Shown: positions 46,812-59,935, counted from the first letter of the stretch. The stretch: 64,000 bases of DNA from Epiperipatus broadwayi (GCA_028023455.1 JAQFVV010006220.1:10933916-10997915), one strand, 5' to 3'. Notes: generated by a model from the letters alone, not told the origin. Program-made: numbers and translations.

Positions 46812-47640
46812 CAGAAAGTCTCTTAATTCTATCTAACAATATATTTGCTGCTGAAAATAATTGTGCTGGATGGTAATGAGTAGAAAAATGTAAACATTTC
46901 TCAGTAAGTGTTTGCTTTCTATATGTACCATGAGATAAAGAACCATTCTTCTTTCTTTCAATTAAAACATTTAAAGAATGGAAATGGGTTATTTTCTACT
47001 TCCAGAATAAATTTGATGTTGTTGTGAAAAGAATTTGAGAAAAATAAAAATTCATCAAGAGCATGCTTACCATGTTGCAAATAACAAAAGTATCATCAAT
47101 ATACCTCAGCCATACAGATGGTTTTTTTAATTGCTGACATGAAAATTTTCTTTTCCAAGTTTTCCAATAAAACTAGAATCCAATGCTGGAGAAATTGGTA
47201 AACCCATAGCTACACCTGATGTTTTTTTTATACATCTGACCATCAAAAACAAAAATTATTTAATAAGCAGTGTTCAGTCAAACTCACAACACAATCAGAC
47301 AATTGAATATTTTCCAAAACTTTAATAGTTTCCTTTATAGGTACTCTAGTAAAAAGCAAAACAATATCAAAACTTACCAAAATATTATTTTTAGTTAATT
47401 TAATATCTAAATAAAGCTGGGGAAAATGATTTGCATCCTTAATAAAAGATGACATTTCTATTAAATGTGCCTGTAGAAAAAAAGATAGATAACAAGCTAG
47501 TGTATGTGTTTGAGAACCATCTGCAGTTACAATTAGTCTCAATGGAATATCTGGTTTGTGGATTATTGGCAAACCATATAACTTTAGATAAAAAAAATTT
47601 CTCTAGGTGTGATATATATATATTAAATAGTCAGAGGTAA
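46812..47640 (-). pseudogene. Penelope reverse transcriptase, broken
   Basis: Upstream, 47600-47243 reads LPIIHKPDIPLRLI and NILVSFDIVLLFTRVPI (RT motif A). GVAMGLPISPAL (about 47216-47186, motif B) and LRYIDDTFVI (core at 47105-47091, motif C with its catalytic Asp pair) follow in other frames. Several stops and frameshifts intervene, so the enzyme is dead. Confidence 0.85.
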
Positions 47641-50600
47641 GCAGATTTTAATTGTTTCCTAGAGATATTTTAATCTATCAGCACTACTTAAAAATATATA
47701 TATATAAATAATTGTAGTTTTATTAAATTTTAAAAATTACTATGTGTGTGGGTGTGTAATTTATTAATTTTATTCATTTAGCAAATGGATTTTTTAAAGA
47801 AGCTATATATTCACAAATAGTACCAAGGAATTGGAAGAATTCCAACCAAAGAATAGATTCTACTGAGATTATCAAATATTTCAATTCTATTGCTGTAGAC
47901 GTCAGTTATAACAATTATTAACTATGTTTCTCATGTTTTATATGTGTCTATAACAAAATAAATTGGAGCTTTTTAAATTTCACTTCAGAAGCATATAATG
48001 TCACTAATCAAGAATTGTCCTAAACCCATGGATAAAAATTCAGTAACATCCAGAAAAATCAAATCCAACGGGTTTACTATTGAATCTAAAAAATAACATT
48101 TATTTGAAATCTTGCAACAAACTCATTTTAATAAATTACTTAGCTTGTTTGAATTTTACTTTTTGAATATTCAGAAAAGATTTTCATTTGTGATATTTTC
48201 TAGATGATAAAACTATATATGAGTTACTAATACATCTGATGTCAATAATTTTTTATACATATTCTATTAGGTAGCTTATTTTATAATATCTGATGGAGGA
48301 ATATTAAAAAAATAGAAAGCTTCTGATAAAGAATAAACATTAATAAGCCATTAATATTTTCATGGTAATGTTTAAATCATATCCAGAAGCTTGGTATGGG
48401 CTACTATTTTTTCTTCAAACAGAGATATAATATTCAGCAATAAAATATTTTAGCAGTACCGATATTTACATAATATTTGCACAATGAGCACAAATAATGT
48501 TAATCAGATTTCAAAAGTTATTTTTAAAAATTAATTTAGATTTAATTTTAGTCAGATGAGGAAAATAAGTTTAAGTCCAAAATTATTTCTAATAAATAGA
48601 AAATTTGAACCTACTATTTTTGTTGGAGTAGGAAAGTAGGTGGAATATTCTAATGTATTTTTCATCAAAATTCACAGATATCCTGAGTTCACCTTTTTTT
48701 TTGCTCCTGGGTCTGTCAGTGCCTATCAGTGGATAATCATTCAGATCAATGAAGAAAGTTATTGCAGTATTATTTTTGCTAAAATAATACTGTTTTGTAA
48801 TTACAATTTTTTAACTAGGAATGATGTTTATTGAGTGAATTATATGAATAGAATTGATTTGTGAGCAATAGGTCTGCCATTCTTTACAACAACATAATTT
48901 GGATGAGTTTTTTTTTGGTAAACTAAAAAGAATTTATTTAGATGATTAATTACTTCTAATCTCCTAATTCTGTACATAAATTCAGAGGGTGTTGTTATAA
49001 TGTAAAAAGATCATCAAAGCTTATCAGCCTTCTAAAAAGGAATTTTCTACAAATTTGAATATTTTCCATTACTCCTCTATTTTTTTTTACTATGTTTAGC
49101 ATTGAAAACATTATAAGAATTCATTTCTAAAATGTTTTCTGTTTGATCTTTTTGAAATATTTTTGGGATTCAGAATGCAGATATTAACATTTTAATGTAA
49201 ATTAATTAACATAATATATTAGTAAAACAACTGAAATGACTTTTTTTTTTTCATATTCTGATATCACTGTACTTTGTCAGAATACTTGCAAAATGTAAAA
49301 CAATTGTTTATACTTGCCATCTAAGATAGTATAGAAATGAACATTCCAATAAGGGAAAATTAAATTAATACTATATTTAAATAAAATTTCATTTAATATA
49401 GGCCAAATAATCAAAATAAAATGAGAGTTCTTTCTTCACATTTTAAAAACCATTGTCTTACATTTAATTTAAAAGTGCTGGATTTATTAACAATTATGTA
49501 TTTTATTATTTTTAATTAATCATATGGGTTTTAAAATAAAAAGAAATTACTCTTTTCTTGAATTAATCATTTGTTGGTTTATATTAAATGAAAGTTTGTT
49601 TACATCTGCTGCAAATTTAAATTCATCTCATAATAATTTCATTTGCTAGAAAATTTGTCTTTATTAATATCTGAGATAACAGATATAAACAATTGTTTTA
49701 TACTTGAAGATAATAATGACAAGAAGATGGCATTGATTGCTATTAATCATTTATGCTGTCTTTACATTAAACACAAATGATTTTTTAAATATTGTTATAG
49801 TAAGTAATGCACACTTCCATTTCAATATTCACCAATGCAATAACAGTAAAATGGATCAATTTTTTATTGTTTTTCTTTGTATATATAGAAGATTATCTTG
49901 AATATTTAAGGCAGAGAGTGTGAATATTAATCAATCTAATTATTTATTGTAAAATATTTATTGAACAGATTGATTTTTATTTAACAAAATAAAGAAATTT
50001 CTTTTTAGCTTTGTAACATGTATATATAAACACACACATTTATGTAGAAAATCTGTTCATTGAAAACTTTCCTGTTATCTTGATCCAGCATATTTAAATA
50101 AAAAAATAAATTTTCAATTTCTCCAAATTTTTACTATAATTTGATTTTTTTTTTTTTCTAAATTAACTTTTAAAATATACAGTTATCCCATTTTTTTCAA
50201 CTATTTAATTATAATTGTTCTAAGGGGTAAAATATAATTCTGTAAAAAAATAATAATACATAGTTAAATATAATATACTTACAATTGTATGTTAAAAACA
50301 ACTAAATAAATATACCCACATTTACTTTAAAACATTTAAATGTTTTCACGTATAATTTAGTACATAATTAATTGTATTTAATTTTAATGAAATACTATCT
50401 AAAAACCAATTACAATTGATTAAAACTTAAAATTGTTCTTTTATATTGAATCACTGATAATAAAATAAAAGTAAAGGCAGGATTTGACATTAAACTAAGT
50501 TAAAATATATTTTAAATGAAAGCATTGTGGATTTAAATATATATTATTTTTATATGGTATTTATTCTGTGATATATTAAAACTATGTGCAATACCGAGAA

Positions 50601-50679
50601 ATGATATGTCAAAATATTTTGATACTTTAGTATAAATATGAGCATATATATATTTGTTTATTTAATATATATATATTTG
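47641..50679. other. Non-coding AT-rich stretch
   Basis: About 3 kb with poly-A/T and TA runs. The open frame at 48640-48834 and a shorter one near 47780-47920 have no recognised motif. No RNA gene is seen. Confidence 0.55.
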
Positions 50680-51782
50680 GGTAAAGGTTTACTTTAGCAG
50701 CTCCAATATGTTGGCCCTCTATTGTTTAAAATTATAACTAAATTTTTCGAAAAATTTACGTATATGCTACTATATTACAATTACATTAAAATTTATTCAA
50801 ATGTAAAAGATAATTAAAAAAAACATTTACCTTTTTAAAGAATTTGAATGTTGGATTAATTACATGTCATTAATTAAAATAATTAGTTTTAATTTATTTG
50901 AAACTTAAGAATTTAAACTATCTACAACTTAAAAATTTAAACTATCTACATTTATAGCACATGTTACAAAACAACACCTTCTGTGTTCAAAAGTTTGAAT
51001 TACTTGCTCACATGTACAGTTTTATAGTTGGAAAAAATGCCTGCTACATGTTTAGTTTTAAATGATGAAATTTTGAATGTTGCCGCTATTCTGGCAGAAG
51101 ACTGGAATATGCACCAGTTATGGAATGCCATACAAACTCCAGAATTGGCCATCAAATGGCTTGCACGAAGACTCCTTCTGAAGACTGAGACATTATTTCA
51201 CCACAAATACCACAGGGGGGCTATACAAAGAGATCATTGGGTCTTTGGTGGTATAGAAGGAGGATCAAGGAAGTGCTTCTTGATAGAAGTTCCATACAGG
51301 ATGGCTGATACACTGGAGGGCCTGATACAGTAGTACATTTTACCAGGTATATACATTATTTCAGATGGCTGACCTGCATACAATAACATCAGCATTCTCA
51401 ACAATGGTGTATATACACATTTGGTTGTTGTGCATCCTGAAGACCAAGGCATACACACCCAGAATATTAAAAATATGTGGATGAGAGCAAAAGCATAATC
51501 TGAAATTTCAATCTGGTACCAGCAGAGCTTTGTTTTTATCATACCTGCATGAATTTGCCTTCCAGAGTAGACACAGCAATATCACTTTTTCCTCCAACTT
51601 CCTATTATGCATAGGACACAATTATGCTTAAAAAGATAAATGATTTTTTTATCTTTTACATTTGAATAAATTTTAATGTAATTGTAATATAATAGCATAT
51701 ACATAAGATTTTCAAAAAATTTAGTTATAATTTTAAACAATAGAGGACCAACATATTGGGGTCACTAAAGTAAACCTTTATC
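50680..51782 (+). mobile_element. Merlin DNA transposon, inactive
   Basis: Terminal inverted repeats of about 130 bp: the left starts GGTAAAGGTTTACTTTAGCA and the right, read on the other strand, GATAAAGGTTTACTTTAGTG. They continue matching to ...TTCAAATGTAAAAGAT. TATATTTG (50672-50679) and TATATGTG (51783-51790) form an 8-base target duplication with one mismatch. The 1103-bp element carries one transposase with Merlin/IS1016-like motifs. Confidence 0.93.
51028..51500 (+). pseudogene. Merlin transposase, degenerate
   Basis: ATG at 51037 (MPATCLVLNDE). Residues read AIKWLARRLLLKTETLFHHK, KYHRGAIQRDHWVFGGIEGG and RKCFLIEVPYRMADTLEGLI, the Merlin/ISXO2 core (typically KYHRGR...QWVFGG...CFLVPVPDR). 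The frame stops at 51333, but the family motif IISDG.PAYNN (second catalytic Asp) follows near 51355 and HTQNIKNMW near 51455 in other frames. The first catalytic Asp region (EIDES) is replaced. It is dead from stops and shifts. Confidence 0.88.
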
Positions 51783-53216
51783 TATATGTGTGGCTATACT
51801 ATATGTACATTAATTTTTGCAGAATTAAAATTTTTCCCTTGAAAATGATTATAATTAAATCATTGAAATGTTGGGATATCTTGTAAGTTGAATTAGGAAT
51901 AAAATCAAGTTTTTATAAGAAGTCAGAGAAATTAAATAATTTATTTTTTATTAATATTTTTTACATCTAATAATCTGTGGTCAAGGTGTCCCAATAAAAG
52001 ATTGCTAAAATTTTTAAAGATTTTAGTGTTAAAATTTATTTATCTCCCATCCCCAGCCCTATTATACTTCAGAAGTAATAAATTTTCTTCTAGATCATTT
52101 GCAAATATGTAACACTTTTTTTTTTATAATTTAACCTTTATTAATGATAACCTATTGGATAACTGGAAAAAATCCATTTTTTCTAGATATCCATTTTTGA
52201 GAAAACAAAAATGACTTGAATATTTTTTTTTCTTTGCATAGTATTTTATGTTTGCATTTTTCTGCATATTAAAAAAAAATTATACCAATTTTATCTACTT
52301 TGATAAGTGAGTTTATTGCCCTGTGCAGTTTAGTGCAATGATACTGTAGTGAACTTAAGAGCTAATGGTCATTGAATTGAAGCTTAATCTATCACTTCCA
52401 ATATTTGAATATCATATGACCTATTAAGCAACTAATCATTCAGTTATTACACAGTGAATTTATTATCATGCTATATATATATATATATGTTAATTTTAAT
52501 ATTCTCAAAAATAGACTATATGTGTGTGTGTGTGTAAAATTAGATATTCACTTCTCTAAGTTTGAGCAATGGATTCTGGGGTTTTACATTTTATTTCTGT
52601 GTTCAAATTTTACAACAACTCACATTGATTTTTAAAAGCTACTAACTAAAATAAAAATTTAAAAATTTCAAGTGTGCTATGGCATATATATTATATATCA
52701 CTATTTAGTTTTTGAGCATAAAATTTACATAAAACAAGTTTATGGTATATATTTGACAAGTGTTTTGATCTGAGTCTATGTATATAAGTTGAAATATTCA
52801 AAGAAAATTTTTAATTAAAAGTTTTTAACAATTTTTAACAATTGGAAATTATATATATTTAAGTATGGGCATAGATAAATGTATATGGTATTATTAACTG
52901 TTTACTTAAAAAATAATTTAAAACAAAATATTTCTTTTATTATCATGTATAAAGGTATTTTATAATTAGGTAGGTGGGAATGACATTATTTTATAAAATG
53001 TAATTAAATTCTAGATAAACAGATTGAATTATTAAAGAGAAAATATCTGATATTAATTTAGTCAAAATGTCTGTTATTTTGGTATAATTTCATTCAAAGC
53101 TAAAATTTTATAAATGCTATAATTGGACAAATAAACCATGGACTGTAATGAAGTTTAGGAGTTATCTACCACTAATAAATAAATGATGGAAACTGATTTT
53201 GCTGATAAGACAATTC
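51783..53216. other. Non-coding AT-rich stretch
   Basis: TA and TG microsatellite runs near 52472-52488 and 52520-52535; nothing else is supported. Confidence 0.55.
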
Positions 53217-53436
53217 TCTCTGTAAATATTTTTACTGGTAATAATGTTTGGTGCACTCCATTTCCTATAAAGAGCCCATTTGCTTTCAAATGAAGCCAGG
53301 CAAAAAATTTCTCTAAATTTATGAATCCTAAATAATTACCATTACATTTCAATAAAACTAAGCTAATTTTAACTAAAATTGATGAATTTGGCAAATATTT
53401 TTACTGGTAATAATGTATGGTGCACTACATTGCTGT
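53217..53436. repeat. Short direct duplication
   Basis: AAATATTTTTACTGGTAATA-ATGTTTGGTGCACT near 53224 recurs as the same block with one or two changes near 53393. The copies are about 170 bases apart. Between them one minus-strand frame is open, with no known motif. Confidence 0.7.
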
Positions 53437-54507
53437 TTTAATTGTTTTATGCTGATTATATAGTAATTGTTTTATACTTCTTGTAATTTGACCTTTCTTT
53501 GACTGTGCTTACATTATACTAATTGATATTTGTGTTAAAACATCATGGAATAGTAGAGAAGCCATTACCTGTTCCACTCTGGCCCAGCCAGCAAAGTGCA
53601 TATCAAAAGTCTATTGTAAAGTATGGAGAGGTCATCAAATAATGTAGAACCATAGTATCCAGTTTATATGTGAATTATATGCTGCCTAAACTTCAAAAGT
53701 ATTTAGTGCTTTGGGGAGAAACCAGCCGTCAATCAACAAAGAAAACACTGTCCGATGCTACCCATTAAATAAGAAAATAATTGGGTCTTAACAAAGACCA
53801 TTGCAGCCATCAAAAGCAATATAATAGAAACTTTTCCAGACATAGCTATGTTTGTACATAATAAGTCCACTAAAAATCTACTAATACCTGAATTCAGAAC
53901 TTCAACTCTTAATGATAAAAAGGGTAATGTGTATGAATTTTGAACATATTATTATTACTGTCTATTAATATTAGATATTTTATCTCCTACATTTAATTTA
54001 TACTGAAAATATTTTATAAATTATTATGATTAATTTTACATAAAACTAGATCTGTTTAGAAATTAGGGTGGCAATTTGATTGTTACATTTATTAGTCACA
54101 CCATAATTCAATCAGCATAATCCTATAAAAAAAGTATTTTTTTTCTAAAAGAACTAGCTTATTATTGCAAACCCTCACCATTCTCTTAAAAATTTAATCA
54201 GAATTTTTTAAAAAAATCAGACATTTCCACTAGCCTTAAATTGTAAAAATAATACTTTAATCATTAACATAAATAGTGCAGATTAATGATCCTTAGATAG
54301 TATAAAACAGGCTGCATCAACAGATTAAAAGAAGTAAGATTGTCTTTTTAATAGTTCATAGTTTTAAGCAAAATACCTCCATGTTTGGAAATGAGCAAGC
54401 ATAGGAAATAATAAATGAATGTATTAAATTTACTTAAGCTGATATACTTTTATTTCTGGCTGTTTGTTTATGTTTGGTTTATATGAATAGTTTTGTTTAT
54501 TCGTAAA
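53437..54507. other. Non-coding stretch
   Basis: The part 53530-53930 is less AT-rich with broken frames on the plus strand (for example KTIAAIKSNIIETFPDIAM near 53800-53855). It may be a coding relic, but I cannot assign it. Confidence 0.35.
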
Positions 54508-54750
54508 TGAGTGTGATGCCGTTTGCGTCTGCCAATCACTCACAATCATTAACTTCCATTGAACCATAGTATGCTATAGATGGACATAACTACTGTGAAT
54601 ATCATATGCTTCATTTATATTTTTTTCTTTGTGTGATACCATTTGTGTCTGCCGGCTTCTCGCACTTAGCAACTTTCTTTGAGAAGTAGTATGTGATAGA
54701 TGCACAATCCTACCATATATCATAAGCTTCATTTATATATTTTCTTTGTT
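54508..54750. repeat. Two-copy tandem duplication, about 120 bp
   Basis: Unit: GTGTGATGCCGTTTGCGTCT then AGTATG..ATAGATG then CTTCATTTATATTTTTTCTTTG. Copy 2 starts near 54633 with GTGTGATACCATTTGTGTCT. Copies are diverged but in register. Confidence 0.8.
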
Positions 54751-56600
54751 CATAAATGGTTGTAAAGCAGATGATGTTTCCTGCCTCTTACATCTACTTA
54801 GTTAATGTTTAGTTATTTACCTGCATTACAACCTCAAATGATTGATCGTAGTCAATGATTCTAGCGTATCCGCATCTATAAGTTTATTAAGTCTTAAAAC
54901 TGTATTGTGACCAATTGGATCAGTAATTAGGAGTGATAGTTTGTCTATGCAGTGAATTTCTATCTGTCCAGAAACAATTAAAATGTATTGTGCTGTATAT
55001 TGTCTGCGCATAAAAATAATAATAGAATCAATAAATCTCAAACTGTATTAATTTGTATTCAAACTAAATAAAGCAAATAAAAATAATATGTTATTATTCT
55101 AAATTTAATCCCAGCTAAAAAGAATTAATAGACTAATGTCTTCCGTGGATGGCTGTCAATTATGTTATTGTTTGTGTTGTAATAATGTATATACATAAGT
55201 AAAATTGTAATGTCTCATTATTTTTAGCATTTGTTATTATTTGCAATCAATAAGGTTAATTAAAGTATGATAGAGTCTCTTGCATCTAACTGATCTTAGC
55301 GGGCTATAAAAAGAAAAAGTATTTGATCATGTGATGTCGGAAAATAAGGCTCACATGCAAATACCCATGGGTGATTTTCATGTGAGCTATACTATTTTGA
55401 TCATTATAACATATATAAGTAAAAAAAAACTAAATCATTTTAAATTATTTTTTTATATTTTAATTTGAGATTTAATAGATTTTTATAATATATTTTTATA
55501 TATTCTGATAATAATTAAATTATAACAGAAATTAAAAAAAAAATTAATATAATGGGAAGCTATTGGAGATTCAAAAGTATAATGAAAATTAGTTTTTTGA
55601 TAATAAAAAATTCAATTGGCAGAGAAAGTTAGATAGAGATTGGGATGATTACTTTAATGTATGCTTAAAATATTTACCCAAGAATACTATAGAATTGATA
55701 TGAGAGGAATTGATCCGTCCACATGTGAAATTTGATAGTTAAATATGTTTTGCAGTCTATGAATGAATTAGTAAAGGAAAGTAAGACAACATAGTAATCA
55801 CTGATTAGTAAATGGATTAACAAGATAAAGAGATCAATGCTTTGGATATTGTGACAGCTTTGAAGGAATTGTGTTAATCAAACTAAACATATCTTTCGTA
55901 ATTATGTAAATATCCTTTATGTTTTTTAATAAAGAATATTACTTTTAAAAAAAAGTATAATGAAAATGTGCTGGAAGAAAAAATCAATGGTAAATGTTCA
56001 AAAAGCAGATTATGTGTCACCTTTTCCAACTGATTGTGTATGGACACAAATGTTCAGTGTTAGGCTGAATTGAAAAGCGAAGCAAAATCAATTTGCACAA
56101 AATCTTTGCATGAAAATTTTTTACTAGATCCAGGGCTGAATAACTGATTTTGTTTTTTTATTTTAATATAAATTAATTATTATTTCTAATGGAAGAATAT
56201 TATAGTATAATAGTTAGTGTATCTTCCTATTATTGCCATGGTTTATGGTCTGAAGCAAATTAGGTGAATTTGGATTTTTTTTTCTAGAGTTATCGAGGAG
56301 ACATGAGTTGTCTTTCAAGTAGCTAGCCTATAGTCAAAAAAAAAAAATTATTATTAATCAATAAATGGTTATCTAACCATTAAAAGCAAACATCCATGAT
56401 TAATCTGAGGTAGTCTATAGAATTTCCAAGTATTTAACTGTAAAGAATAAAAATGTGATTACAAAAGTGTTGTTATACTTCAATGGATGCTAAATCCATT
56501 AATTATTAGTAATGCAATTTTTTTTAAATTGAGACGATTTTAATTGTAGTAATAATATGTATGATAATATTTATATAACAGTAAAGATTTATACCTTTTA
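54751..56600. other. Non-coding AT-rich stretch
   Basis: No coding or RNA gene is supported. The minus-strand frame at 54826-55041 has no recognised motif. Confidence 0.5.
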
Positions 56601-56603
56601 ATG

Positions 56604-56718
56604 GGATTTTTTTTCCTCGTGTCATAGCATCGGCGGGGAAGCAAACCCGCTAACACGGGACAACTGCCTGTAAGGAAGCTGTGCTGACCTCTCGACCACC
56701 AACGCTTGACAGGATTTT
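56604..56718 (-). mobile_element. tRNA-like minimal SINE, third copy
   Basis: On the minus strand TGTCAAGCGTTGGTGGTCGA begins the element. Acceptor strands GCGTTGG and CCGATGC pair over seven positions with two wobbles, GGTCGAGAGGTCAGCA is A-box-like, GCGGG/CCCGC makes the T stem, and TATGACAC closes it. A short A tail follows (poly-T at 56607-56614). GGATTTT at 56604-56610 and 56712-56718 is the probable target duplication. The long variable region recalls class II tRNAs. Confidence 0.8.
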
Positions 56719-56984
56719 ATTTTTAGAGACAATTATATAAAATATTATAGATATATTTTCTTTTTTTATTATATATATGTTTTGTTTTTTAAAAAAATGA
56801 TCAATTTCAGGTTATGCTCACATGAAAAAAAAATCATAGAAACTTAGCATTATTTTAAAGATAATATACAATCATAACAAACACTGGATTCCGCTGAAGA
56901 TCTGCCAGTGGATCACCTATACACTACTTGGCTTTAATATATAAAAGAGAAAGCTCAGATATAGAAGGAATGATGTGAAAAATA
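56719..56984. other. Non-coding stretch
   Basis: Nothing is recognised. Confidence 0.5.
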
Positions 56985-57115
56985 TTAAGAAAAGAGAGAG
57001 ACAGACAGACAGACAGAGAGAAAGAGAGACAGAGAGGGGGGAAGGAGGGATAGAGAAGGGGGAAGGGGAGAGGGAAAGAGAGAGGAGAGAAAGGAGGGAG
57101 AGAGACAGAGATAGG
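56985..57115. repeat. Purine-only GA/GACA tract
   Basis: Runs of GAGA, GACAGACA and GGGGGAAGG make a strand almost free of pyrimidines for about 130 bases. Frames across it are spurious. Confidence 0.9.
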
Positions 57116-58051
57116 TTATAAATATTTGGAAAGATAGATCAGCTGACATAATAAGAAAGAAAAAGAAAAATATATATGTTAAATGTTTATTAAAAAGATT
57201 GATAAAGTAAACAGCCTTTAAATAGCTAACTGCAAGGCAATGGCTTCTTGACAACCTCTTTATTAAAAACAAAACAAAACGAAACAGTGAAGGAGAGATG
57301 GAAGGGTGACTAGAATTTTTGAATTCCTTTGCAGTTTTTTTTTTTTAATATTTATCACATATGCTCAATACTTTTTTTATTACTCATCCTATAAATGAAT
57401 GATTAACAATCAAAAAACTTTTTAGACCCAAGAATTTATAAGCATTACCTTAGTTGCTTCTCAATAATTATGCCACTAAGAAGATATTGTAAGACTGAGG
57501 ATTTGTGATTTTTGGCCTTGATTCATATTATAGATAAGAATAGCTAGAAACTCATTTAACAATCAATAATTATATAAGTGAACGAAATTAATTATAAGCT
57601 GACTACCTGAAAAAAAAAAAACCTAAAGTGTTTGGAATCTGAAAAAAAAAAAAAACGTCAAACTTTTATCCAATCAAAATTGTGAACCCTGGATCATAAG
57701 TATCGCACATGAATACGCTAAGTATTAACCTAAAAAAAATAATAATAATAATTTTAAAATATTAAGCAAAACACTAGTTTCGTATATTATAGCTTTAAGG
57801 AATATATAAAAAAACGTTTCAGGGCAGAAATGACGTCATATATGATATTCACTTTTTGTAGGGAAAAATTATACTAAATATACATTGAATTTTAATACGA
57901 TAATTTAAATTTAATAAATCTAGAAAAATTATAAATGAAAGCTTTTCGCAACTTATATCAAGCTTAAATGTATAAATAACGTACTATATTGTCATTGTTT
58001 TTCTTCTGAAACATTTTTAATATAATCCTTTTTCTTTTTTTTTGATCGAAA
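57116..58051. other. Non-coding stretch with CRE octamer
   Basis: TGACGTCA at 57831-57838 lies just after a TATAAAAAAA run (57805). The pair resembles a promoter core, but no transcript can be tied to it. Confidence 0.4.
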
Positions 58052-58240
58052 ATGCAAATGTCTGACAGTTTCAAAGATAACGCAATCAATGCTTCTTGTT
58101 TTCTGGCGGCAGTATTTCTTGCAATTTCACTGAACATAATTTTCAGATCCTCCTATTTTGAATTTGCTCGTCTTATTTTCACTTGCCGTGCAGCTGTCGG
58201 ATATTGGACATCAGTCTCCTGTAACGATATTTTAATGTAG
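58052..58240 (+). CDS. Hypothetical ORF, 62 codons
   Basis: ATG at 58052. The peptide MQMSDSFKDNAINASCFLAA has a central hydrophobic stretch (CFLAAVFLAISLNII) that could be one membrane segment. It is less AT-rich than its surroundings and lies about 220 bases after the CRE/TATA-like pair. No family is recognised, and it could be a partial exon or chance. Confidence 0.25.
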   Translation: MQMSDSFKDNAINASCFLAAVFLAISLNIIFRSSYFEFARLIFTCRAAVGYWTSVSCNDILM

Positions 58241-58819
58241 ATTAGGAATCAACATGCCCGAAGTCATGATCTTTCGCTTAACGCAAAACAAGCGGACTGG
58301 AAAAAATCGGAAATATCTTAGCAAATTTTAGCATACATGTATTTAATTTAATTGCAACTGCTTACAAAATGTTTACCCAAAATTATTTCCGTGTATCTTT
58401 TTTATTTGAATACAAATAAACGCGACTTTTAAATTATATTATCAAAATTTTAAGACAGTAATTCTTATTTGCAATTTTATCCTAAAGGTAATTTATAAAA
58501 GCGTTTTAATGTAGGATATGTAGAGAATAAACAAAAAAAAAAAATGTACAAATTTGTAGAGATAAAAAATATTAACGACTTAAATTAAAAATAGACTTGA
58601 AGAAATAACTTTAAAAAATATTTATATATGCGTGTGCCATTATATTCTTACAAACCATATATAAATATTAACGGTTAAACTCGAAGCGAAACTGTATAGA
58701 ACTACTGCCATGCTTCGATTAAGTAGGTAGGTTATCATTTTGACAGCGTATTAAATCAAAATCCAACAGATTGATTAGCTAAAATATCTTTTGATATCTG
58801 AAATATATGTATTTAGATT
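58241..58819. other. Non-coding AT-rich stretch
   Basis: Nothing is supported. Confidence 0.5.
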
Positions 58820-59200
58820 AGATAGATAGATACAGACTGAATTTTATTAAAATATTGTTGTATAGTTCGTGTTTTATATGTTTTGTAAAGCACAAAATTA
58901 ATTAGTTTCAAATATACCATTGTTTTAAAACGTGATTAGAATAGAAGCTGCAAAGTAAATAGGGGATTAAATTAATCTCAATTAAATGATAAACTAAAAA
59001 ACAACTTACATTAACTACTATTTAATAACTGAAACACACAGGCTTATTATATACCTGTGTCTATATATGTAATATATAGGATATATGAGCACAGACTTAA
59101 TTAATTACTCCAGGTACTTGGAAAGGTATAAATAATGTCAAAAGTAATTGTAAAAATAGAATGGCAGGAGATTTTGCAAAAAAAAAAAAAATGTTCAAAT
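58820..59200. repeat. Direct repeat, copy 1
   Basis: GATACAGACTGAATTTTATTAAAATATT through GGTACTTGGAAAGGTATAAATAATGTCAAAAG matches copy 2 in the same order (GATACAGAGTAAGTTTTGTTAAAATATT ... GATATTTGGAAAGGCATAAATAAAGTCAAAAA). By eye it is clearly homologous but diverged. It could be an LTR-like pair. Confidence 0.7.
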
Positions 59201-59577
59201 TTCAAGTTAGCCCACTCCTTCAAACCAATTAAACACCATAAAAGACCAGCTTAGTAATCTATTGATTACTAAAGCTTACACTAGATAGTATAAATGTGGT
59301 GAAAAAAATTTTTCAGCCCCTGTAGATTAATAAGAAATTCAGGAACAGAAGACAAAGAGACATTGAAAGAACTGGAAGTCATTAAGTAATTCATATAGAG
59401 ACTGGTTCAGAGACTTCAAGAGATGAAATCCTTACAGAAAGCCAACAAGGCAATCCTGCAAGATCAAGTTGATCCAACAAGAGTGAAAGAAACCACTAGA
59501 CGTCTTCAAGTAAAAAGTATATAAAGAAAACAGCTTCTTGACTAAGGGAAATATATGAAATACATTTAGATTACTAG
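59201..59577 (+). other. Interior between direct repeats with gag-like words
   Basis: The plus strand reads TLKELEVIK then RLQEMKSLQKANKAILQDQV and DPTRVKETTRRL with stops between. The charged helical composition recalls gag, but no domain is identifiable. Confidence 0.3.
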
Positions 59578-59935
59578 GAATAGATACAGAGTAAGTTTTG
59601 TTAAAATATTTTATATGATTTATTGTTGTGTTTTGTAAAGTACAAAATTAATTAAGTTTTCAAATGTACTAATCATTTTTTTTAAAAGTAATTAGAATAG
59701 TTTATGAAATGTAGGAATTAATAAGGGATTAAGTTAAACTCAGTGAATAAAAGAATCGGAGAAAATTAACAAAACAAATTATTTTTTTAAAAAACTATAT
59801 TACTATAGTAATCCTTATCGTAATTGGTTACACCAGATATTTGGAAAGGCATAAATAAAGTCAAAAATAATTGTACAGATAGAGAGATGGCTAGAGGATT
59901 TGGCAAAAGAAGCTTATGTCCAAATTAATAGTCAG
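59578..59935. repeat. Direct repeat, copy 2
   Basis: The same block order as 58820-59200, shifted by about 760 bases. It ends AGAGGATTTGGCAAAAGAAG where copy 1 has CAGGAGATTTTGCAAAAAA. Confidence 0.7.

Larger units (their letters stand above)
45778..47640 (-). mobile_element. Penelope-like element, 5'-truncated
   Basis: Minus-strand frames encode a Penelope-type reverse transcriptase followed by a linker and a GIY-YIG endonuclease remnant, then terminal repeats with hammerhead-like cores (45778-46140). The upstream RT N-terminus is missing beyond about 47640. All frames are broken. The order RT then GIY-YIG identifies endonuclease-bearing Penelope-like elements. Confidence 0.88.

Noticed and set aside
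56985-57272. Minus-strand frame with LSLSPSLLSSLFPSPLPPSL-type sequence
   Set aside because: Translation of the purine tract; no real coding signal.
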